Positions 15,878-24,025 of a stretch of 64,000 nt of DNA are shown piece after piece. The notes under the pieces were generated by a model. It searched no databases, was not told where the DNA came from, and saw only the letters and a program-made list of their open reading frames with translations. Location of the stretch: positions 124,001 to 188,000 of the forward strand of contig CAJTZJ010000003.1 in NCBI GenBank assembly GCA_910583925.1, in the 5' to 3' direction. Numbering within the stretch: the stretch's first letter is position 1; the number at the start of each line of letters is the position of its first letter. Both the position numbers and the translations under genes were made by a program. The DNA comes from an uncultured Eubacterium sp. (GTDB lineage Bacteria; Bacillota; Clostridia; Oscillospirales; Acutalibacteraceae).

Positions 15878-17470
15878 TCAATCTGCAAACTTTCCCGTAA
15901 AATCAGGTTCTATGTAAAGAAGACCGATATTTTCTACTGCACTTTTAACAAAGTTTTCGGTACTCTTACGCTTAATCGGCTTACCTGTAAATGTAAAGTT
16001 GTAAATTGCAAGCTCCTGGAAGGTTGGGCTCATTTCGTTTATTACCCTTACGGTTCCATTGTTTCTGAATTTGAAGGTAAACTTTCTTACATGGGCTGTT
16101 TCAATTGGTCTTATCCAGAGCTTAAGGGTACCATCCGGCTGCCATGCAGCCTTGGAATAAGCGTGATAATGCAAATCCTTAAGCCGAATTTCGCTCATTC
16201 TGTATTCCCCATCCATACCAACATCAATTGTATTGTATTCATCCTTTTCTTTCCAGGTAAATTTCAGGCAGTCATCTGTAAAATCAAACTTCATTTCATT
16301 GATTTTTGCAGGCTTGTTATAAAGCATCTGCACAACGGAAATGGAAACAACAGAGGTATTCACATTTGTTCGGCACTTAATTGTTCTGCCGCTGATTTTT
16401 CTTTCCGTTTCAGCATTTCTTGGTGTTGCTGCAAGATCCTCAACATGACAGGCTTCAACAGCCTTTAAAAGCGCCTTATGTGCAATGTCATTTTCAGGAA
16501 GCGGATTTTCCTTAAAGCACTTAGGAAAATGCTTCCAGAAAACCTTCATAATCTTATAATCCTCTGATTCGCCCGAATTCAGCACAACAAGCGCATTATA
16601 ATCAGGAAACATAAAACAGCGCTGACCGAATAAGCCATCGCATCTGTAGCTGTTCGGGGCAGGATTGCGCCAGAACTGATATCCGTAGCCGCACATATTA
16701 TCAATAAAGCCGTCTTTAACAGAATCGGTCTGCTTTGCTGTTGCTTCCTTAACCCATTCAGCAGGAACAAGCTGGGTACCGTCTATCCATTTACCCTCAT
16801 GAATATATGGCAGAAAGAATTTTGCAAGGTCTTCGGACTTCATATAAAGCCCCCAGCCGGCTACATTATTGCCTGCACCGTCTTTTTCCCAGAACGGCTT
16901 TTCAATTCCAAGCGGCTTGAACATTCTTTCATTCAAATAATCAAGCATACTCATTCCCGTAACCTTTGAAAGAATTGCGGAAAGCATAAAGGTATTTTCG
17001 GATATGTAATTGAATTTTGTATCCGGTTTGGCAATAAAACCGGCATCAAAAAAGTTTTTTATCCAATCCGTTCCGCCCTTCTCATCAAGCACAGTAATCC
17101 TTTTATCGGAGCGCATTGTTAAAAGCATTCTGACGGTAAGCTGCTGGTTTTTCGGCTTTTTTGCAGAAGCATATTCCGGAAAGAAATCGGCAACCTTGTC
17201 ATCAAGAGAAATCAAACCCTCATTTACGGCAAACCCGATTGCCGTTGAGGTTACGGATTTACTCATTGAATAGAGTACATGAGGATACTCCTTTGCATAT
17301 GGTTTAAAAAATCCCTGCGCACACACCTTATCGTTTCTGACAACAGTAAAACTTTGAAGACCAAGTTTTTTCTCATTTATTTCATCTATAAATGCTTTGA
17401 TAGCACTGCTGTTGATTCCGACTGATTCAGGAGAAACATGCTGCAGCTCTGTTACTGATAATTTTTCCAT
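15878..17470 (-). CDS. Serine hydrolase, class C beta-lactamase/esterase family
   Basis: This 530-residue protein has a penicillin-binding-like serine hydrolase domain over its first ~340 residues. SMSK (S68-K71) supplies the nucleophile and base, and a YISEN segment takes the place of the usual Tyr motif. A C-terminal beta-rich domain of about 190 residues follows. There is no signal peptide, so it is probably a cytoplasmic esterase or amidase and not a resistance beta-lactamase. ATG 17470 follows AAAGGGGTATTCTT; the longer frame to 17503 lacks a ribosome site. Confidence 0.8.
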   Translation of the reverse strand: MEKLSVTELQHVSPESVGINSSAIKAFIDEINEKKLGLQSFTVVRNDKVCAQGFFKPYAKEYPHVLYSMSKSVTSTAIGFAVNEGLISLDDKVADFFPEYASAKKPKNQQLTVRMLLTMRSDKRITVLDEKGGTDWIKNFFDAGFIAKPDTKFNYISENTFMLSAILSKVTGMSMLDYLNERMFKPLGIEKPFWEKDGAGNNVAGWGLYMKSEDLAKFFLPYIHEGKWIDGTQLVPAEWVKEATAKQTDSVKDGFIDNMCGYGYQFWRNPAPNSYRCDGLFGQRCFMFPDYNALVVLNSGESEDYKIMKVFWKHFPKCFKENPLPENDIAHKALLKAVEACHVEDLAATPRNAETERKISGRTIKCRTNVNTSVVSISVVQMLYNKPAKINEMKFDFTDDCLKFTWKEKDEYNTIDVGMDGEYRMSEIRLKDLHYHAYSKAAWQPDGTLKLWIRPIETAHVRKFTFKFRNNGTVRVINEMSPTFQELAIYNFTFTGKPIKRKSTENFVKSAVENIGLLYIEPDFTGKFAD

Positions 17471-17506
17471 AAGAATACCCCTTTTACATTTTGAAATACA
17501 CATAAT

Positions 17507-17535
17507 ATTTTATATCAAAAAAATATTGATTTCAA
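17507..17535 (-). promoter_or_regulatory. Serine hydrolase promoter
   Basis: Reverse-strand TTGAAA (17530-17535) and TAAAAT (17507-17512) are 17 nt apart, about 37 nt upstream of the start codon. Confidence 0.5.
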
Positions 17536-17629
17536 CATATAAATGAAGAATGTAAGGACGAACGCTGATTTTTGTGCATTATATATGAAAACAGAACAAA
17601 ATAATTTTACATAAAAAGCCAAAAAGGTA

Positions 17630-17657
17630 TTGACATTTTCTGTTTTTGTGATAAAAT
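17630..17657 (+). promoter_or_regulatory. tRNA-Val promoter
   Basis: TTGACA (17630-17635) and TAAAAT (17652-17657) are 16 nt apart, directly upstream of the tRNA. Confidence 0.7.
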
Positions 17658-17668
17658 ATATTTCACTT

Positions 17669-17744
17669 GGGAGCATAGCTCAGCTGGGAGAGCATCTGCC
17701 TTACAAGCAGAGGGTCACAGGTTCGAGCCCTGTTGTTCCCACCA
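17669..17744 (+). tRNA. tRNA-Val (anticodon TAC)
   Basis: A complete cloverleaf of 76 nt with an encoded CCA end. The acceptor stem GGGAGCA/TGTTCCC includes one G-U pair, the anticodon stem is TCTGC/GCAGA with loop CTTACAA, and the T-arm contains GGTTCGAGCC. The anticodon TAC reads GTN valine codons, chiefly GTA. Confidence 0.97.
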
Positions 17745-17748
17745 AGAA

Positions 17749-17782
17749 AACAGATTACACTTTTGTGTAGTCTGTTTTTTTT
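17749..17782 (+). terminator. tRNA-Val terminator
   Basis: AACAGATTACAC pairs with GTGTAGTCTGTT around TTTT (one T-G pair) and is followed by a run of T residues. Confidence 0.85.
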
Positions 17783-17824
17783 ATGCAATCTGAAGTAATA
17801 GTTTTGCTTTTATACCAAAATGAG

Positions 17825-17854
17825 TAGACAATAATCCGTTTTTTATATTATACT
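17825..17854 (+). promoter_or_regulatory. Promoter of the GH2 gene at 17886
   Basis: TAGACA (17825-17830) and TATACT (17849-17854) with an 18-nt spacer; a weak match. Confidence 0.4.
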
Positions 17855-17885
17855 TTAGTTAATAACCGAAAACGGAGGAACTGGT

Positions 17886-19949
17886 TTGATTAACACGGAT
17901 TGGAAATTTCATAAAGGAAAAATAAAAGACGCATACTCTTTTGAGCTTGATGACAGGGAATGGGAAAGTGTTTCTATTCCCCATACATGGAATAACATTG
18001 ATGGTCAGGATGGTACCATAGGAGGTAAAAGCATTAAGGAAACAGACTATTTCCGAAGCGACTGCTGGTACAGGAAACAGATTTTTATTGATAATGAGGA
18101 TAAAGATAAACAGATTTTTCTTCGTTTTCAGGGAGCAAATATTCAAATCGAGCTGTTTGTAAACGGAAATTCCGTCGGAACACATAAAGGCGGCTATACG
18201 GCATTTTCGTTTGACATAACACCTTTCCTGCATTTCGGAAGCAGTAATCTGTTTGCCGTAAAAGTCAACAATGAATACACCGAAGAGATAGCACCGCTTA
18301 CTGCTGATTTTACCTTTTACGGCGGAATTTACAGAGAAATTGAGCTTATAAAAAAGAATAAAATTCATTTTGGCTTTGGTGAATATTCAACAAGAGGAAT
18401 TAAAATAACGACGCCTGTTGTTTCGCAGGAAAAAGCACAGTGTATCATCAGCACAAGGATTGAAAACAAAACAGAGCTTAGCAAAAGGCTTATTGTTACA
18501 GCAAAAATCGGAGAAAATGAAAGCCTTATTGAAAATCCATACCTAACAAAAACCGATTTTGATAAGCTTGCTAAAAATGATTTTGAAGAAGAAAAAGCAA
18601 CCGAAATTTTGATTGAACCAAACACGGAAAAAGAAGTTGAATTCTTTTTCGAAATAAAGAATCCCCATTTATGGAACGGCAGATCCGACCCGTTTTTATA
18701 CAGCGCATCACTCAGAGTTTCGGATAATGAAAACATTTTTGATGAAATTTCCGATACCTTCGGATTAAGATATTTTAAAATTGACAGAGAAAACGGCTTT
18801 TATCTTAATGGAAAAAGCTATAATTTGCGCGGAGTAAGCAGGCATCAGGACAGAGAAGGGCTTGGAAATGCCATAACAAAGAATGAGCATAATGAGGATT
18901 TTGCTTTCATTTACAATATGGGTGTTAACTCAATCCGGCTTGCTCATTATCCCCAGGCTGAATATTTTTACAGGCTCTGCGACTGCTACGGCATAGTTGT
19001 TTGGGCAGAAATACCCGTAGTGGATTTAATCGGCGGCAGCGGAACATACGAAAATCCAAATGATGAAAGAAAGGAATTTTTCAGAACCACAAAAAATCAG
19101 CTTAAAGAAATGATTCATCAGAATTACAATCACCCGTCCATAGTATGCTGGGGAATTCAGAATGAAATCATGGCAAGATTTGATGATGTAATGCAGCCAT
19201 TTACCAAGGAGCTGCATGCTGCTACCAAGGCAGAGGACCCATACAGATACACAACAATGGCAACAAATCATAGCAGCGCTTCCGAATGGGAAAGCGACCT
19301 TATTGCGTGGAATGTTTATCCCGGATGGTACGGAATGAACCGAAAACAGCTTGGTTGGTTTATGGATAAAAACAGATTTGAAAGACCTACAGGCATTTCC
19401 GAATACGGCGCCGGAGGAAACCACAACCAGCATCAATTAAAACCAAAACGCCCGAAGCATAACGGGCAGTGGCATCCCGAAGAATACCAGAGCTTAAGTC
19501 ACGAAGCATTTCTTAAATCAATTGATAAAAGAAAATATTTATGGTGCACTTATGTATGGAATATGTTTGACTTCGGATCAGACGGCAGAAATGAGGGCAA
19601 TCGTCCGGGAATGAATGATAAAGGCCTTGTAAGCTTTGACAGAAAAATAAAAAAAGACAGCTATTATCTTTATCAGAGCAACTGGAGTAAAAATCCAATG
19701 GTTCACATAACAAGCAAGCGCCTGAAAAAGAGAAAAAGAAAAACCTTTTTTAAAATTTATTCCAACAGCAAAGCAATAACACTTTATATTAACAATAAAG
19801 CAATAAAAACAATTCATTCAAACCAAAATAAGCAAAAAGGAATTTTTATATTCAAAGGCATCAAGCTTTTAAAAGGTCAGAATCTTGTTTGCGCCGTTGC
19901 CGAAAGTAAAGGCAGCCTGTATTTTGATACTGCCGTTTTTCATAGATAA
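17886..19949 (+). CDS. Glycoside hydrolase family 2 enzyme (beta-galactosidase-like)
   Basis: This 687-residue protein has the GH2 order: an N-terminal jelly-roll (WYRKQIFI, GTHKGGYTAFSFDIT), an Ig-like domain, and a TIM barrel. The acid/base Glu is in CWGIQNEIM and the nucleophile Glu in GISEYGAGGN. A short Ig-like C-terminal domain follows. No signal peptide is seen, so it acts on imported oligosaccharides. It starts at TTG 17886, since CGGAGGAACTGGT is an excellent ribosome site and no ATG is nearby. The galactosidase versus glucuronidase or other specificity cannot be fixed from motifs. Confidence 0.88.
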   Translation: MINTDWKFHKGKIKDAYSFELDDREWESVSIPHTWNNIDGQDGTIGGKSIKETDYFRSDCWYRKQIFIDNEDKDKQIFLRFQGANIQIELFVNGNSVGTHKGGYTAFSFDITPFLHFGSSNLFAVKVNNEYTEEIAPLTADFTFYGGIYREIELIKKNKIHFGFGEYSTRGIKITTPVVSQEKAQCIISTRIENKTELSKRLIVTAKIGENESLIENPYLTKTDFDKLAKNDFEEEKATEILIEPNTEKEVEFFFEIKNPHLWNGRSDPFLYSASLRVSDNENIFDEISDTFGLRYFKIDRENGFYLNGKSYNLRGVSRHQDREGLGNAITKNEHNEDFAFIYNMGVNSIRLAHYPQAEYFYRLCDCYGIVVWAEIPVVDLIGGSGTYENPNDERKEFFRTTKNQLKEMIHQNYNHPSIVCWGIQNEIMARFDDVMQPFTKELHAATKAEDPYRYTTMATNHSSASEWESDLIAWNVYPGWYGMNRKQLGWFMDKNRFERPTGISEYGAGGNHNQHQLKPKRPKHNGQWHPEEYQSLSHEAFLKSIDKRKYLWCTYVWNMFDFGSDGRNEGNRPGMNDKGLVSFDRKIKKDSYYLYQSNWSKNPMVHITSKRLKKRKRKTFFKIYSNSKAITLYINNKAIKTIHSNQNKQKGIFIFKGIKLLKGQNLVCAVAESKGSLYFDTAVFHR

Positions 19950-19957
19950 CACACAAG

Positions 19958-19992
19958 AAAGGGGCATCGGATAATCCGATTGCCCCCTTTTT
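19958..19992 (+). terminator. GH2 terminator
   Basis: AAAGGGGCATCGGA pairs with TCCGATTGCCCCCTTT around a short loop, with one bulge, followed by T residues. Confidence 0.75.
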
Positions 19993-20007
19993 ATCACACA
20001 AACCGAA

Positions 20008-20036
20008 TTGACTATTGTAAAAAAAAGATATATAAT
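20008..20036 (+). promoter_or_regulatory. tRNA-Gly promoter
   Basis: TTGACT (20008-20013) and TATAAT (20031-20036), 17-nt spacer. Confidence 0.75.
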
Positions 20037-20045
20037 TGTTATTAT

Positions 20046-20119
20046 GCGGATATAGTTCATCGGTAGAACATCAGCTTCCCAAGCTGAGGAGGCGGGTTCG
20101 ACTCCCGTTATCCGCTCCA
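20046..20119 (+). tRNA. tRNA-Gly (anticodon CCC)
   Basis: A 74-nt cloverleaf with encoded CCA. The acceptor stem GCGGATA/TATCCGC is perfect, the anticodon stem-loop is TCAGC-TTCCCAA-GCTGA with anticodon CCC, and the T-arm contains GGTTCGACTCC. It reads GGG codons. The discriminator base is U, as expected for bacterial tRNA-Gly. Confidence 0.96.
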
Positions 20120-20130
20120 TAAAAAGTCTT

Positions 20131-20161
20131 AGGCTCTCTTTTTATAAAAGAGAGCCTTTTT
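20131..20161 (+). terminator. tRNA-Gly terminator
   Basis: AGGCTCTCTTT pairs with AAAGAGAGCCT and is followed by TTTTTG. The following 120 nt to the GNAT gene hold nothing recognisable. Confidence 0.85.
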
Positions 20162-20283
20162 GATGTCAGAATATTAATCCAAACGCAATTTTAAACATAA
20201 CGAAATGTCAAACAGAGACCATATCTCGCTCGTCATTGTATTTTATTCTTGAAAATGTAGTTTTAACTTTTATAGTTTGCATT

Positions 20284-21030
20284 TTATTCCTTTATCAGTT
20301 TTTCAAATGAATTGGCATTTAGAATCGTATTAGAAATAAACTTTCCTTTATAAAAATTAGCCCAATTGTTAAATACACAAGGCACATTCTTTGCTTTCTC
20401 CGGTGTGTCTATTTTAATAAAATTGATTTTAATATTCTTATCTTTTGCATATTCCGTAAGCTCTTGTACTTCATATTCTACATAAGGGCACGCATCGCTA
20501 TAATAAACAGTAAAATCTTCACTGTCTATTGTCATCTTTCTGGAATTTTCATTAAATTCAGGTGTTGCTTTATCATCAAATTGCAAAGCTAATAATTCAT
20601 AATCACCAATTTCATCAACAACTTTGAATCCATAATGAAGAAAAAACTGTTTTTCTCCCACAAAGGGCTTTTTCTTTTTAGAAGCCAAAGTACATATTCC
20701 GCTCATTCCTTTTTCTTTTGAATCATTTATTGCATATTCCAACAGTTCCTTAGCTATGCCCTTTCCTTTATAACGGCCTGCTACCCATAAGCAATAAATA
20801 TATACATAATTTTTTCCGACTATCGGCACCCAGGCAGTTTCTATCGGCTCATATTCAATAAATATTTTTCCTCTGACATTTAGTTTTCGGAAAACATGGC
20901 CATTTTCCAGTTTGCTTTTAATCCATTCTTTTTTATCTGCAACACCTTTTTGGTGTTTTTTATCTCCTATCGCACAGCATATATGCTCATCATCAATATT
21001 TTCTAATGTCAGATTTACATATTCATTCAT
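20284..21030 (-). CDS. GNAT acetyltransferase with YoaP-like thioredoxin-fold C-terminus
   Basis: The 248-residue protein joins a GNAT acetyltransferase domain (YCLWVAGRYKGKGIAKELL is the acetyl-CoA P-loop, about residues 80-110) to a C-terminal thioredoxin-like YoaP domain. The latter has DACPYVEYEVQELTEYA and FIKIDTPEKAKNVPCVF, with cysteines where thioredoxin folds carry the redox pair. The acceptor substrate is unknown. ATG 21030 follows GGAAGGAGAAAAGTAAA and is 1 nt after the tetR-family stop, so the pair is one unit under the regulator's own operator. Confidence 0.82.
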   Translation of the reverse strand: MNEYVNLTLENIDDEHICCAIGDKKHQKGVADKKEWIKSKLENGHVFRKLNVRGKIFIEYEPIETAWVPIVGKNYVYIYCLWVAGRYKGKGIAKELLEYAINDSKEKGMSGICTLASKKKKPFVGEKQFFLHYGFKVVDEIGDYELLALQFDDKATPEFNENSRKMTIDSEDFTVYYSDACPYVEYEVQELTEYAKDKNIKINFIKIDTPEKAKNVPCVFNNWANFYKGKFISNTILNANSFEKLIKE

Positions 21031-21031
21031 T

Positions 21032-21610
21032 TTACTTTTCTCCTTCCAAAGACTTGATACCATTCATAATAATTTCCAAAGATAAATCAAAGCTTTCACG
21101 AATGGATATCGGATTGCCGAAAGCATTGTTATTTACCAATAATGAAAATCCTTCTAAAAAGCCCCTTAATGTTCTGATAATATGATTTATATTATCATCA
21201 CTGATATTTAAAGACTTCATTACTTTAAATAACATAGTAAACAATCTGGCAGTAGCATTAACCCCTTCTGCACTTTCATATTTGTTATACCAAAGCATAG
21301 CGGTAAAAACACCTTTATTCGTTGTAGCATAATCATAGAAAGCATAACACATATTCTTTAAAGCTTCATACCCCGCTACCCCAACAGCAGAATCAATCAT
21401 CTTTTCTTCCATCTGCTTCCATCCATAAAACATAAGTTGAATTTTTATTTCTTCAAGGCCGGAAATATGATTATACAAGGATGGCGATTTTATATTTAAT
21501 TCATCAGCAATTCTTTTTAAAGATAAATTATCCAATCCTACTTTATTTGAAATACGAGCAGAAGTTTCAACAATAAGCGCATCACTAATATTATTTTTTG
21601 ACATACTCAT
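21032..21610 (-). CDS. TetR/AcrR-family transcriptional regulator
   Basis: The 192-residue protein has an N-terminal TetR DNA-binding domain. LSLKRIADELNIKSPSLYNH (about residues 24-43) is the helix-turn-helix, and the C-terminus resembles the WHG-type ligand domain. An AACTAAT-CAT-ATTAGTT palindrome fills the spacer of its promoter, so it should repress itself and the downstream GNAT gene. The start may be ATG 21610 or 21604. The inducer is unknown. Confidence 0.88.
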   Translation of the reverse strand: MSMSKNNISDALIVETSARISNKVGLDNLSLKRIADELNIKSPSLYNHISGLEEIKIQLMFYGWKQMEEKMIDSAVGVAGYEALKNMCYAFYDYATTNKGVFTAMLWYNKYESAEGVNATARLFTMLFKVMKSLNISDDNINHIIRTLRGFLEGFSLLVNNNAFGNPISIRESFDLSLEIIMNGIKSLEGEK

Positions 21611-21667
21611 TCACATAGCCTTTCCATGTAATTTTTCACACGATTTCTCATTGCTAACTCAATTAAG

Positions 21668-21696
21668 ATTATAACTAATCATATTAGTTTTGTCAA
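21668..21696 (-). promoter_or_regulatory. tetR-family promoter with embedded operator
   Basis: Reverse-strand TTGACA (21691-21696) and TATAAT (21668-21673) are consensus with a 17-nt spacer. The perfect inverted repeat AACTAAT/ATTAGTT (21673-21689) occupies the spacer, the usual place for TetR-type autoregulation. Confidence 0.8.
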
Positions 21697-21836
21697 TAAC
21701 AACTTTGATTTGAAGTAAATATTCTTTTTCAAGTATTGAATAAAACAAATGAATAAGATATAATGATTTTGAAGAAATACAAAATTTGTAGCATATATGT
21801 AATTCGCTCCATTTTTTAAGAGATGTGGTTATAATT

Positions 21837-22406
21837 ATGAATGAAAATGCATTATATAAGCTTCTGGGAAATTATCCTATTATCGCCGCTGTTAAGGACG
21901 ACATAGGATTAGAAAAATGTATTGAGAGCGAGAGCAGAATCGTTTTCGTGCTTTACGGAAGCATAAACAATATTTCAGATATTGTTTTTAAGCTGAAAAA
22001 AGCCGATAAAATTGTTTTTGTTCACGCAGATCTGATAGACGGTCTTGCCAACAGAGAAGCAAGTATTGATTTTTTAAACAACACCATTAAGCCGGACGGC
22101 ATAATATCAACGAAGCTTTCGTTAATTAAGCATGCCAAATCGTTGGGAATGCTTACGGTTATGCGTTTTTTCGTTATTGATTCAAGAGCAATGGAAAATA
22201 TTCGCCACTGCGATTTAAAGCAATATGCCGATTTTATTGAAATCCTGCCCGGCCTTATGCCGAAAATTATAAACAAGGTTTCAAAATTAACGAAAAAGCC
22301 CATTATTGCAGGCGGAATGATTGACGAAAAGGAAGATGTTGTAACCGCACTTTCAAACGGAGCAGTTGCAATTTCAAGCACCAATACAGGAGTATGGTTT
22401 CTATAA
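21837..22406 (+). CDS. glpP: Glycerol-3-phosphate-responsive antiterminator GlpP
   Basis: The 189-residue TIM-barrel-like RNA-binding protein has the GlpP blocks NYPIIAAVKD, VFVHADLIDGL, PDGIISTK, EILPGLMPKI and PIIAGGMI. With glycerol-3-phosphate bound, GlpP prevents termination in leaders of glycerol genes. The next operon, 185 nt downstream, has such a terminator leader. ATG 21837 is used; a GTG at 21825 in the same frame is possible. The ribosome site is weak. Confidence 0.92.
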   Translation: MNENALYKLLGNYPIIAAVKDDIGLEKCIESESRIVFVLYGSINNISDIVFKLKKADKIVFVHADLIDGLANREASIDFLNNTIKPDGIISTKLSLIKHAKSLGMLTVMRFFVIDSRAMENIRHCDLKQYADFIEILPGLMPKIINKVSKLTKKPIIAGGMIDEKEDVVTALSNGAVAISSTNTGVWFL

Positions 22407-22417
22407 AAAAATAATGC

Positions 22418-22446
22418 TTGCAAAATGAATAAAACAGTAGTAGAAT
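22418..22446 (+). promoter_or_regulatory. Promoter of the glycerol-3-phosphate oxidation operon
   Basis: TTGCAA (22418-22423) and TAGAAT (22441-22446) with a 17-nt spacer predict a start near 22453. Confidence 0.6.
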
Positions 22447-22452
22447 ATATTT

Positions 22453-22591
22453 GAAAGAAATATTACCTGATGAGTTTTGAGTAACAGGAATTTAAGGTTG
22501 CGAAAGCTGCCTTGGTTTGCTGTTGCTCTTTTTTTATTTTTATCAGGCAAAAGCTGAAACGAATCAGCTTTAATTTTAGGGGGAAATTTTT
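22453..22591 (+). promoter_or_regulatory. GlpP-type antitermination leader
   Basis: The leader contains a hairpin GAGTAACAG / CTGTTGCTC (22479-22487 and 22520-22528). An inner AAGG...CCTT stem is capped by a GAAA tetraloop, and seven T residues follow (22529-22535): an intrinsic terminator 55 nt before the start codon. Outside it, CCTGAT (22466-22471) can pair with ATCAGG (22542-22547), a candidate competing structure. A second hairpin AAAGCTGA/TCAGCTTT lies before the ribosome site. Placement directly behind glpP suggests GlpP relieves this terminator. Confidence 0.65.
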
Positions 22592-24025
22592 ATGTATGAT
22601 GTTGCAATTATCGGCAGCGGAATTGTTGGCGCAGCCTGTGCTTACAGGCTCAGCCGCTTCAATTTAAAAACAGTTGTTATTGAAAAAAACAACGATGTCT
22701 GCTGCGGCACAACAAAAGCAAACAGCGCAATTATTCACGCAGGATACGATCCGAAACCAAACACGCTTATGGCAAGGCTTAATGTTGAAGGTTCAAAAAT
22801 GACGCAGGAAATCTGCGAAAAGCTTGCTATTCCTTATAAGCAGATCGGCTCACTTGTTGCTGCATTTTCCGAGGAAGAGGCAAAAACAATTGAAGAGCTT
22901 TATCAAAGGGGTGTCAAAAACGGAGTTCAGGACATTAAGGTAATCGGAAAAGATGAGCTTAAGAAGCTTGAGCCGAATATTTCCGATGAAGCTGTCTGCG
23001 CTCTGTATGCGCCAACGGCAGCAATCGTGAATCCTTGGGAATACGGCCTTGCAATGGCAGAAACTGCCGTCAGAAACGGAACGGAAATCATGCTTGAGGC
23101 AGAGGTTACAGGTATCGATAAAAAAGAAAATTCATGGAATATCCATACAGCAAAAGGCGATATTGAGGCTGCATATGTAATCAATGCCGCCGGTGTAAAC
23201 AGTGATGATATTCACAATATGGTTGCCGAAGAAACTTTCAGAATTCTTCCCAGTGCAGGCGAATACTATCTTCTTGATAAATCGGAGGGTACAAGGGTAT
23301 CTCATATTGTTTTTCAATGCCCTAACAAAGAAGGTAAGGGTACACTTGTTGCGCCGACCGTTCACGGCAACCTGATTGTCGGCCCGAACTCTGTTTCCGG
23401 CGACAAGGAGGATATTTCAACAAAAACAGCAAGCCTTGATTTTATAAGAGAAACGGCTTTAAAATCCGTTCCCTCCATTGCCTTCAGGGAAAACATCAGA
23501 AACTTTACAGGCATCCGTGCAAACAGTACAATTAATGATTTTATAATTGAATTTGCGGCAGAGCATTTTCTTGATCTTGCCGGAATAAAATCTCCGGGGC
23601 TTTCTGCCGCACCTGCAATTGCAAAAATGGCAGAAGAAATGCTGATTGAAAACGGACTTGAAGCTGTTGAAAAGGAAAACTTTATTGATAAAAGAACACA
23701 TATTGTATTCAAGCATCTTTCGGCACCTGTTAAGAACCAGGTTATCTATCAGAATCCTGCTTACGGAAGAGTGATCTGCCGATGTGAAACAATAACGGAG
23801 GGCGAGATTATTGCTGCTCTCAACTCCCCTATTCCTCCCGTTTCTCTTGACGGAATCAAAAGGCGTGCCGGATCAGGAATGGGCAGATGTCAGGGCGGCT
23901 TCTGCGGTCCTAAAATTCTTGAGATTATGGCTAAATTTAAAAATACGGATTATGAAAACATTCTTCAGGATAATACGGGAAGCTATATACTTACCGAACC
24001 AACAAAAAACGGGAGGCAGAAATAA
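22592..24025 (+). CDS. glpA: FAD-dependent glycerol-3-phosphate dehydrogenase subunit GlpA-like
   Basis: This 477-residue flavoprotein should oxidise glycerol-3-phosphate to dihydroxyacetone phosphate. It opens with DVAIIGSGIVGAACAYRLS (FAD site) and has the DAO-fold AIIHAGYDPKPNT. It ends in a BFD-type [2Fe-2S] domain whose cysteines are CRCE (about residue 405) and CQGGFC (about 440). This is the Firmicutes GlpA/LhgO arrangement, which hands electrons to the next two proteins. ATG 22592 follows AGGGGGAAATTTTT. Its stop overlaps the next start by one base. Confidence 0.88.
   Translation: MYDVAIIGSGIVGAACAYRLSRFNLKTVVIEKNNDVCCGTTKANSAIIHAGYDPKPNTLMARLNVEGSKMTQEICEKLAIPYKQIGSLVAAFSEEEAKTIEELYQRGVKNGVQDIKVIGKDELKKLEPNISDEAVCALYAPTAAIVNPWEYGLAMAETAVRNGTEIMLEAEVTGIDKKENSWNIHTAKGDIEAAYVINAAGVNSDDIHNMVAEETFRILPSAGEYYLLDKSEGTRVSHIVFQCPNKEGKGTLVAPTVHGNLIVGPNSVSGDKEDISTKTASLDFIRETALKSVPSIAFRENIRNFTGIRANSTINDFIIEFAAEHFLDLAGIKSPGLSAAPAIAKMAEEMLIENGLEAVEKENFIDKRTHIVFKHLSAPVKNQVIYQNPAYGRVICRCETITEGEIIAALNSPIPPVSLDGIKRRAGSGMGRCQGGFCGPKILEIMAKFKNTDYENILQDNTGSYILTEPTKNGRQK

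Noticed and set aside
15878..17470. Beta-lactamase resistance gene
   Set aside because: Only the SxxK fold is shared. There is no signal peptide, and the large extra C-terminal domain points to an intracellular esterase-type enzyme.
19869..20120. Reverse-strand frame beginning MERITGVEPASSAWEADVLP
   Set aside because: It is the antisense reading of tRNA-Gly. Such RxTGxEPA...W sequences are a well-known spurious annotation arising opposite tRNA genes.
22461..22510. CTGATGAG followed by CGAAA, resembling hammerhead ribozyme core sequences
   Set aside because: The bases between them do not form a stem II, and GAAA is the tetraloop of a small hairpin, so a hammerhead fold is not supported.
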